Origin: Methanomicrobiales archaeon
GTDB taxonomy: Archaea; Halobacteriota; Methanomicrobia; Methanomicrobiales; JACTUA01
Direction of reading: 5' to 3'
Assembly: GCA_028678905.1 (NCBI GenBank)
Contig: JAJRCO010000030.1
Location: 1-19,204, forward strand
Length of the DNA stretch: 19,204 nucleotides
Under the pieces are notes generated by a model, which saw only the letters and a program-made list of their open reading frames with translations, was not told the origin of the DNA and ran no database searches. The position numbers were made by a program, and so were the translations under genes. Shown here piece by piece: positions 13,079 to 19,204 of this stretch (the stretch's first letter is position 1; each line of letters opens with the position of its first letter).

Positions 13079-14083
13079 GTGAAAGGGACGATCGAGGGAA
13101 ATACGGTCCGGACGGGTCCGGAAGGCCTCTCACTCTATGAACAGGGAGGCTACGGAAGACCGGTGAAGAACGGTCTTGTCTTAAGCCCGCACGAGGCCCT
13201 CTATCTGGTCCATCGCCAGAAAATCGAGATACCAGGCCAGACCTTCGATGCTCTACTCTCCTTTTTCTCGCGGCAACCGGGGTTCCTACGTACCTTTCTG
13301 GTCTATCGTGACCTGCGAGAGCGGGGATATGCGGTCCAGCCTGGTCCCCACGACTTTCGGGTTTATCGCCGCGGGGAGAGATCCGGTACGGGTGAATCGA
13401 AGTACCTGGTCCGGGTTCTCTCCGAACGGGATCTGGTGCACTTTGAGGAGGTCGGTAAGGAGGCCATCACTTCGCAGCACATGCGAAAGGCGTTCGTGCT
13501 CGCCGTAGTAGACGATGAGGACGAACTCACCTATTACGAGGTGCGTACTGCCCCCCTTCCCGAAGAGGGGCCTCTGCCAGTCCCCCCCTCCCTCTCCATC
13601 GTGCTGGTGGGCACCCACGGGGTGATCACCGATCCATCTCCTGGAATGGAGAAGGGATGGTTCGGGAAGAAATTCGATCCGGCGAGAGTAATCCTTTCCG
13701 GGATGGAGGTGTATTTCCTCGCCGCACACGCTTCCAGCAGTCTGGTCTGGGATGGTAAAAGTATTTCCGCTGAGGAATTCCTCGCACTATCTTCGGAAAG
13801 AGATGCGGAATTTCACCCCAAGGTGCAGGTGTACGCGGACCTTCGCCGGCGGGGCTACATCCCTCGCACCGGGTACAAATTCGGGCATCACTTCCGGGTC
13901 TACCGGCCGGAAAAGAGTCACTCGGAACTGCTCGTACAGGCTATCGCCCGGGAGGCTACCTTACCTATGAACCTCATCTCCCGGTCGGTGCGCCTTGCGA
14001 ACAGTGTGAAAAAGAAGATGTTGTTTGCCTGCGTATATGCTGAAAGCATTCAGTACATCGAATTCGGGAGAATCAAGCTGTGA
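13079..14083 (+). CDS. endA: tRNA-splicing endonuclease, two-repeat homodimer type
   Basis: EndA cuts introns from precursor tRNAs at bulge-helix-bulge motifs. The 334 residues contain two related halves. The C-terminal half holds the catalytic segment RGYIPRTGYKFGHHFRVY (258-275), with the likely catalytic Tyr260 and His270 or His271, and SVKKKMLFA with the Lys near 311-312. The N-terminal half has a degenerate copy, RGYAVQPGPHDFRVY (82-96), and its own SQHMRKAFVLAVV segment. Two fused repeats of this length are typical of the alpha-2 endonucleases such as that of Archaeoglobus, where only the second repeat is catalytic. The GTG start fits a leaderless transcript. It overlaps trpS by 4 bases, so splicing and Trp-tRNA charging genes are co-expressed. 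Confidence 0.93.
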   Translation: MKGTIEGNTVRTGPEGLSLYEQGGYGRPVKNGLVLSPHEALYLVHRQKIEIPGQTFDALLSFFSRQPGFLRTFLVYRDLRERGYAVQPGPHDFRVYRRGERSGTGESKYLVRVLSERDLVHFEEVGKEAITSQHMRKAFVLAVVDDEDELTYYEVRTAPLPEEGPLPVPPSLSIVLVGTHGVITDPSPGMEKGWFGKKFDPARVILSGMEVYFLAAHASSSLVWDGKSISAEEFLALSSERDAEFHPKVQVYADLRRRGYIPRTGYKFGHHFRVYRPEKSHSELLVQAIAREATLPMNLISRSVRLANSVKKKMLFACVYAESIQYIEFGRIKL

Positions 14084-15348
14084 ATACTGAGGAGAATGGC
14101 GGGCGAATCAATCCCTGGGGAACCGCCCAGTCGCTGGACTACGAACGGCTGTTTGCTGAATTCGGCATCGAGCCCATCGAAACCGTGGTGGACGAGCTGC
14201 CCGAGATCCCCCCGTTTATCCGCCGGGGGATCGTCATTGGTCACCGGGATTATCAGCAGATCGCCGCCGCGATGCGCCAGGGAACACCCTTCCATGTCCT
14301 CACCGGGTTCATGCCTTCCGGGCTTCCTCACCTGGGCCACCTGATGGTGATGAAAGAGGTGGTCTGGCATGTGGAGCACGGGGGGAACGGGTACATCTCC
14401 ATTGCTGACCGCGAAGCCCATGCGGTCCGGGGAATATCCTGGGAAGACTGCGACCGGTACGGCCGAGAGTACCTGAAGGTCCTCTTTGCCCTGGGTTTTA
14501 AAGGAAAGACCTACTTCCAGAGCCGCAATGAGACGGTGAAAGACCTGGCCTTCGAATCCTCAATCCGGGTGAATCTCTCTGAGCTGCAGGCCATCTACGG
14601 TTTCGGCCCGGAGACCTCGCTTTCCCATCCGATGAGCGTGATCACCCAGGTCGCCGACATCCTGTATCCGCAAGTGGATTCGTATCCCGCGCCCACCCTG
14701 GTGCCGGTAGGGGTGGACCAGGACCCACATCTGCGGCTCACCCGGGACATCGCCCATAAATTCCGCATGTTCACCGTGGAGGTGCGGGAGAACTACGTGA
14801 GCGTGCGGTCCAAGAACGCTCCTCCCGCAGCGCTGGAGCGGATTCACAATCTCTTCCCCGGCTCCCGACTCTTTGAAGGTCATGTGGATATTTTCGGGGA
14901 GACCGCCGAGCGGGTGAGCACGGTCGCCCGGGAGGTGGAGCGGGAGCACGGGGGGTATGGATTCTACTCTCCGTCCTCCACCTACCACATCTTCATGCCC
15001 GGGCTGCAGGGAGGCAAGATGTCCAGCAGCATTCCGGAGAGCCTGTTCGGGTTCTACGAGGAAGACGCCTCGGTGCGCAAAAAGATCATGAACGCTTTCA
15101 CCGGGGGCAGGTCAACGCTGGAGGAACAGAAACGACTGGGCGGGGAGCCGGAGACCTGCCCGGTTTTTCTCCTGAACCTCTTTCACCTGGCAGAGGAGGA
15201 CGTCGATCTGGAGGAGATTCGCCGGCGCTGCCGGGAAGGCGCCCTGATGTGTGGTGCCTGCAAGAAAGAGACCCTCAGCCGGGTGATGGAGTTCCTGGCC
15301 GATTTCCGCGACCGGATGGATGAAGTCGCCCATCTCGCGGAGGACTGA
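14080..15348 (+). CDS. trpS: Tryptophanyl-tRNA synthetase
   Basis: TrpS charges tRNA-Trp with tryptophan. This class I synthetase has 422 residues. The N-terminal segment NPWGTAQSLDYERLFAEFGI (11-30) is typical of archaeal and eukaryotic TrpRS. The HIGH-type motif is HLGH at 84-87 in PSGLPHLGHLM, and the KMSKS-type motif is KMSSS at 313-317. VGVDQDPHLRLTRDIA (210-225) is also characteristic and separates it from tyrosyl-tRNA synthetase. It starts with a GTG that overlaps the endA stop (GTGA) and ends 5 bases before pheS. In many euryarchaea tRNA-Trp contains an intron, so being encoded with EndA makes functional sense. Confidence 0.95.
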   Translation: MNTEENGGRINPWGTAQSLDYERLFAEFGIEPIETVVDELPEIPPFIRRGIVIGHRDYQQIAAAMRQGTPFHVLTGFMPSGLPHLGHLMVMKEVVWHVEHGGNGYISIADREAHAVRGISWEDCDRYGREYLKVLFALGFKGKTYFQSRNETVKDLAFESSIRVNLSELQAIYGFGPETSLSHPMSVITQVADILYPQVDSYPAPTLVPVGVDQDPHLRLTRDIAHKFRMFTVEVRENYVSVRSKNAPPAALERIHNLFPGSRLFEGHVDIFGETAERVSTVAREVEREHGGYGFYSPSSTYHIFMPGLQGGKMSSSIPESLFGFYEEDASVRKKIMNAFTGGRSTLEEQKRLGGEPETCPVFLLNLFHLAEEDVDLEEIRRRCREGALMCGACKKETLSRVMEFLADFRDRMDEVAHLAED

Positions 15349-15353
15349 AGTCT

Positions 15354-16793
15354 ATGGTGGACCTGACACGGAATGAGAAAAGACTGCTGATCGCACTGGG
15401 GTCGCGAAAGACTGCAGGCCCCGCCGAGCTGGCCGGAGAGCTGGGCATGACCGAAGACGCGGTGATCCAGCATACGCTCCGGCTTCAGGAGCGGGGGCTT
15501 GCTGACGTGGAGATCCAGGTGCAGAGCCGCTTCCGGCTCACCCCAGAGGGTGAGGAATATGCCCAGAAAGGCCTTCCCGAGCGACAGCTCCTGGAGAGTT
15601 TCGACACCCGCATCCCGCTCAAGGAACTTACCGCCCGCCCCCTTTCCTCCATCGCCATCGGCTGGATGCGCAGAAAAGGCTGGGTCTCCATCCGCGACGG
15701 TATGGTGGAAAAGACCGGCCAGTCACCTGTTGGCGAAGATGAGATCGCGCTCCGTCATCTGGAAACGGGAGGAAAAGGGGTTGCGGACCTGCGCAAAAGA
15801 GGCCTCTTGACCGAAGAATCGGTCACCACCTACCGGATCACCCTCACCCGGGCGGGAGAGGAACTTCTGCGTCAAGGGATCGATCTCACCGAAGAGGTGG
15901 ACGTCCTCTCCCGGGAACTGATCACCAGCGGCCGGTGGCGAGAGGTGCGCCTGCGCCGCTACAGCGTGGAGACGCTACCCCGCCGGATCTACCTAGGGAA
16001 GGTCCATCCCTACCGGCGGCTGCTGGACGAGATGCGCCAGAACCTCCTGCAGATGGGCTTTACCGAGATCTACGGCGATATTGTCCAGAGCTCGTTCTGG
16101 AACTTCGACGCTCTCTTCCAGCCCCAGGATCACCCGGCGAGGGAGATGCAGGATACCTTCTACCTGGATCTCATGGAGGCGCTCCCCAGGGGCTGGGAAG
16201 CGGTGCGGGACACCCACGAGGCAGGAGGAAAGACCTCCTCCACCGGATGGGGAGGAGTCTGGGACCGCACCAAGGCAGAGCGATGCGTCCTGCGCACCCA
16301 CACCACCAGTCTCACCATCCAGCACCTGGTTCGGCATCCACATCCACCGGTGAAAGCATTCTGCATCGGTCGGGTCTACCGCAGGGAGGCGATTGACCCC
16401 ACCCATCTGCCGGAGTTTGAGCAGCTGGAGGGAGTGGTGATGGACCGTGACGTGAACTTCCGCCACCTCCTGGGGATTCTCCGGGAGTTTTACGTCCTGA
16501 TGGGCTTTGAGAACGTTCGTTTCCGGCCTGGCTATTTCCCCTACACCGAGCCCAGCGTGGAACCAGAGGTCTGGGTGGACGGGCTGGGATGGGTGGAGCT
16601 TGGGGGAGCCGGGGTCTTCCGTGAGGAGGTGACCGCCCCCTGCGGCATCAGTTACCCTGTCCTGGCCTGGGGTCTAGGCGTGTCCCGGGTGGCCATGCTG
16701 AAAATGGGTCTGAAAGACTTGCGCCAGCTCTACCGTAGCGATGTGGACTGGGTGCGGGACACGCCGGTGCTGCCATCGCGTGGAGGGACCTAG
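15354..16793 (+). CDS. pheS: Phenylalanyl-tRNA synthetase alpha subunit
   Basis: PheS is the catalytic alpha subunit of the alpha2-beta2 phenylalanyl-tRNA synthetase. The 479 residues are typical of the archaeal/eukaryotic form, which has an N-terminal winged-helix region (about residues 1-75 and 100-170 here). Class II motif 1 lies around HPYRRLLDEMRQ (218-229), motif 2 at GRVYRREAIDPTHLPEFEQ (339-357) and motif 3 at LAWGLGVSRVAM (437-448). VFREEVTAPCGI (421-432) lines the phenylalanine pocket. The ATG at 15354 follows a GGAGG site that overlaps the trpS end. pheT starts one base after the stop, so the two subunits are made from adjacent messages. Confidence 0.96.
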   Translation: MVDLTRNEKRLLIALGSRKTAGPAELAGELGMTEDAVIQHTLRLQERGLADVEIQVQSRFRLTPEGEEYAQKGLPERQLLESFDTRIPLKELTARPLSSIAIGWMRRKGWVSIRDGMVEKTGQSPVGEDEIALRHLETGGKGVADLRKRGLLTEESVTTYRITLTRAGEELLRQGIDLTEEVDVLSRELITSGRWREVRLRRYSVETLPRRIYLGKVHPYRRLLDEMRQNLLQMGFTEIYGDIVQSSFWNFDALFQPQDHPAREMQDTFYLDLMEALPRGWEAVRDTHEAGGKTSSTGWGGVWDRTKAERCVLRTHTTSLTIQHLVRHPHPPVKAFCIGRVYRREAIDPTHLPEFEQLEGVVMDRDVNFRHLLGILREFYVLMGFENVRFRPGYFPYTEPSVEPEVWVDGLGWVELGGAGVFREEVTAPCGISYPVLAWGLGVSRVAMLKMGLKDLRQLYRSDVDWVRDTPVLPSRGGT

Positions 16794-16794
16794 C

Positions 16795-18447
16795 ATGCCG
16801 GTAATCACGCTCCCCTACCAATATCTGGAGAAGCTGGTGGGTGCTGACCGGGAGACCATCCTCTCCCGCATTCCCCTGTTCGGAGCCGATATCGAACGGA
16901 TGGAGGAGGATCACGCGGACGTGGAGTTCTTCGCGAACCGCCCTGACCTCTTCTCCACCGAAGGGGTGGCACGGGCGATGCGGGGCTTCCTGGGCATCGA
17001 ATCCGGACTTCCCCGCTACTCGGTCACTCCTTCCGGTATCTCCTTCTCTGTGGATCCAGGCCTGGCATCCATCCGCCCCTACCTGGGCTCTGCGGTGATC
17101 CGCCGGGTTTCCCTGGACGAAGAGTCGATCGTCAGCCTCATGGGGCTGCAGGAGGCGCTGCACTGGGCGGTGGGGAGAGGTCGGGGGAAGATGGCCATCG
17201 GGGTGCACGACCTGGACGCGGTGACCCCGCCCTTCCACTACCTCGCCGGCGATCCGTCTTTTACCTTCGTCCCCTTGGACTTTGACCGCCCTATGACCAT
17301 GCGGGAGATCCTGGAGGAACATCCCAAGGGAAAGGACTACGCCCATCTGGTGCGGGATTTCCCCCGCTATCCGCTGATTGTGGACGCGGAAGACCGCGTG
17401 CTCTCCTTTCCGCCCATCATCAACGGGGAGCTCACCCGGGTGACCACCGCTACAAAGAACATCCTGCTGGATACTACCGGCACTGATCGCAGGGCGGTGA
17501 TGACCGCGGTGAATATTCTCTGCACTGCCTTCGCCGAGACCGGCGCCACCATCGAGAGCGTGACCATCGAGGGATGCGAGGTGCCCACTCTCGCCCCTAC
17601 CGAGCGGACCGTCCGGGTGCAGGAATGCAATGCCCTTCTCGGGCTCGCCCTTTCGGGAGACGAGATCGCAACTCACCTGCGGTCCATGCGCTACGGGGCC
17701 CGCCACACCGGGGAGTCCGTCGGGGTCCAGATTCCCTGTTACCGGGCAGACATCATGCACGACTGGGACGTCTTCGAGGATGTGGGGATCGCCTACGGCT
17801 ATGAGCGGTTCACCCCTGAACTTCCCCCTACCCCCACCGTCGGCGAAGAGCACCCCATCCAGCGACTGGAAGGAATCGTCCGCTCCGCCATGGTGGGGAT
17901 GAGCTACGTGGAGATGATGCCCTTTACCCTCACCAACGTGCGAGTGCTGTTCGAGAAGATGCAACGGCAGGAGGATGCGGGCACTCTGCGGGTGCTGCAT
18001 CCCATCAGCGAGGATCACACCATGGTGCGGTCGGCGATCCTTCCCCTGCTCCTGGAGACCCTCTCCCTGAACGTGCACCGCCCGCTGCCCCAGCGGCTCT
18101 TCGCGGTAGGTGATGTAGTGGAGCACGTGCGCACCCACCAGAACGTGGCCGGTGTGTACATGCACCCGGAGGCAAGTTTCAGCGACGCGTTCGCATCGGT
18201 GGATGCGCTCTGCCGGGAACTGGGCCTCTCCTACTGGGCGGTGGAATCAGCGGATGACGCATTCCTGGAGGGGAGAAGGGGCGATTTATTGGCCGGAGAA
18301 AAGAAGATCGGGGTGTTCGGTGAGGTGCATCCACAGGTGCTCACCGCCTTTGCACTGGAGCACCCGGTGGCCGGATTCGAACTGGATCTCAGAGGCGTAC
18401 CGGGATTCCCCGGCCCGCAAGATACTCCTTCACCTGGTTTATGGTGA
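16795..18447 (+). CDS. pheT: Phenylalanyl-tRNA synthetase beta subunit
   Basis: PheT carries the editing and tRNA-binding domains of phenylalanyl-tRNA synthetase. The 550-residue product is of the archaeal/eukaryotic length, without the bacterial EMAP-like N-terminal domain. Recognisable parts are FANRPDLFSTEGVARAMRGF (46-65), FPPIINGEL in the editing domain, the B5-domain stretch starting DIMHDWDVFEDVGIAYGYER (319-338), and GMSYVEMMPFTLTN in the catalytic-like module. GGAGGG at 16782-16787 sets the ATG. The ordinary part of the protein seems to end near FELDLRG. The last 19 or so residues, rich in Gly and Pro, are encoded in the 59 bases that also encode the C-terminus of hisF on the other strand, and look like a recent extension. 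Confidence 0.95.
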   Translation: MPVITLPYQYLEKLVGADRETILSRIPLFGADIERMEEDHADVEFFANRPDLFSTEGVARAMRGFLGIESGLPRYSVTPSGISFSVDPGLASIRPYLGSAVIRRVSLDEESIVSLMGLQEALHWAVGRGRGKMAIGVHDLDAVTPPFHYLAGDPSFTFVPLDFDRPMTMREILEEHPKGKDYAHLVRDFPRYPLIVDAEDRVLSFPPIINGELTRVTTATKNILLDTTGTDRRAVMTAVNILCTAFAETGATIESVTIEGCEVPTLAPTERTVRVQECNALLGLALSGDEIATHLRSMRYGARHTGESVGVQIPCYRADIMHDWDVFEDVGIAYGYERFTPELPPTPTVGEEHPIQRLEGIVRSAMVGMSYVEMMPFTLTNVRVLFEKMQRQEDAGTLRVLHPISEDHTMVRSAILPLLLETLSLNVHRPLPQRLFAVGDVVEHVRTHQNVAGVYMHPEASFSDAFASVDALCRELGLSYWAVESADDAFLEGRRGDLLAGEKKIGVFGEVHPQVLTAFALEHPVAGFELDLRGVPGFPGPQDTPSPGLW

Positions 18448-19195
18448 GCTCTCCGTAGTGGAAGACGCTTGCCGCTAGGCAGGCATCCGCCTTTCCCTCC
18501 ACAAACCCTTCGTAGAAGTGCTCGAGGGTTCCCACTCCGCCGGAGGCCACCACCGGGATCCCCACGCCGTCTGCAACCGCCCGGGTGACCGGAACATCGA
18601 ATCCATCTTTTGTCCCATCGGTTTCCATGCTGGTGAGCAGGATCTCCCCGGCCCCCCGTTCCTCCGCCTCCCGGACCCAGCGGATCGCATCGATCCCGGT
18701 CGGGGTGTGGCCCCCATAGATGACCACCTCGTACCAGCATTCCCGCCCGTCGGGCAGGGTGATCGGGGTTTTGTCGGGCTGCAGTTCATAGTTCCGCCGC
18801 ACATCCACCGCGGCCACGATACACTGGGTGCCGAACCGCTCCGCAGCCCGGCTGATGAGCGTGGGATCCTTTACCGCACTGGTGTTGATGCTCACCTTAT
18901 CCGCGCCGGCCCGCAGGATCTGCTGGATATCCTCCAGGTTGCGTATCCCTCCACCCACCGTCAGGGGAAGGAACAGTTGGTCTGCCGCCCGCTGGATCAG
19001 ATCGATGATAATCCCCCGCTGCTCCCGGGAAGCGGTGATGTCCAGAAACACTACCTCGTCTGCACCCTGTTCGTTGTACCGCTGGGCGAGGGCCACCGGA
19101 TCCCCCGCGTCCCGGAGCTCCACGAAATGAGTGCCCTTTACTACCCTACCGTCCTTTAAGTCCAGACAGGGGATGATGCGTCTCGTCAGTGTCAT
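18389..19195 (-). CDS. hisF: Imidazole glycerol phosphate synthase cyclase subunit
   Basis: HisF is the cyclase half of imidazole glycerol phosphate synthase. It uses ammonia from the glutaminase HisH to make imidazole glycerol phosphate and AICAR in histidine biosynthesis. The 268-residue (beta/alpha)8 barrel has the catalytic aspartates Asp12 in IPCLDLKDG and Asp131 in VDVRRN, and the phosphate-binding segments LTVGGGIRN (78-86) and ASGGVG. The end, KEYLAGRGIPVRL, is the usual HisF C-terminus, so its frame is intact. The start is the ATG at 19195, only 9 bases from the window edge, so promoter or operon partners cannot be seen. It converges on pheT and overlaps its 3' end by 59 bases. No other his gene is present in the window. 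Confidence 0.96.
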   Translation of the reverse strand: MTLTRRIIPCLDLKDGRVVKGTHFVELRDAGDPVALAQRYNEQGADEVVFLDITASREQRGIIIDLIQRAADQLFLPLTVGGGIRNLEDIQQILRAGADKVSINTSAVKDPTLISRAAERFGTQCIVAAVDVRRNYELQPDKTPITLPDGRECWYEVVIYGGHTPTGIDAIRWVREAEERGAGEILLTSMETDGTKDGFDVPVTRAVADGVGIPVVASGGVGTLEHFYEGFVEGKADACLAASVFHYGELTINQVKEYLAGRGIPVRL

Positions 19196-19204
19196 GTACA
19201 GGAA

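Noticed and set aside
16648..18165. A 505-codon open frame on the minus strand across pheS and pheT
   Set aside because: It is antisense to two well-supported synthetase genes, is rich in His/Gly/Asp as expected for the complement of a GC-rich gene, and matches no family I know.
1..19204. Mobile elements, CRISPR arrays, phage or defence genes
   Set aside because: No transposase, integrase, repeat-spacer pattern or terminal inverted repeat was seen; all genes are core metabolic or housekeeping types.

Overview
The window is a stretch of chromosome from a methanogenic archaeon, most likely a hydrogenotrophic member of the order Methanomicrobiales. The evidence for a methanogen is direct: heterodisulfide reductase subunits, a formylmethanofuran dehydrogenase-type polyferredoxin and ferredoxin, formylmethanofuran:tetrahydromethanopterin formyltransferase, a methanogenesis marker 11-type protein and a coenzyme B-type 2-oxoacid elongation pathway. 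The order is an inference from gene layout and overall protein character. Gene density is very high, no intergenic gap reaches 230 bases, and I see no mobile element, CRISPR array, tRNA or rRNA.

Layout. Positions 1-2909 (minus strand) hold fwdG, fwdF, hdrC and hdrB (hdrB is cut by the left edge). This operon joins electron carriers of the first step of methanogenesis to subunits of the last step. It is divergent from ftr (3122-4015, plus), the second step, across a 212-base AT-rich region with a perfect 16-bp palindrome. Positions 4157-11825 (plus) hold eight genes in which every junction overlaps by 1 to 20 bases: mmp11-like, a radical SAM enzyme, an IorA-like thiamine-diphosphate protein, aksA, aksD, aksE, an unrecognised Cys-rich protein and aksF. 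A strong TATA box precedes the set.

This eight-gene operon is the main point of interest. AksA, AksDE and AksF elongate 2-oxoglutarate to 2-oxosuberate for the mercaptoheptanoyl chain of coenzyme B. To my knowledge the later steps (decarboxylation of 2-oxosuberate, sulfur insertion) lack assigned genes. The four co-transcribed companions, above all the IorA-like protein, are natural candidates. The small subunit AksE carries the YLRT loop with Arg26 that marks homoaconitase rather than isopropylmalate isomerase, which supports the coenzyme B reading over leucine biosynthesis.

The right part holds nfo (endonuclease IV, apparently leaderless), then an operon endA-trpS-pheS-pheT (tRNA-splicing endonuclease and two aromatic aminoacyl-tRNA synthetases), also starting from an apparently leaderless transcript. 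Finally hisF (minus strand) converges on pheT and overlaps its 3' end by 59 bases.
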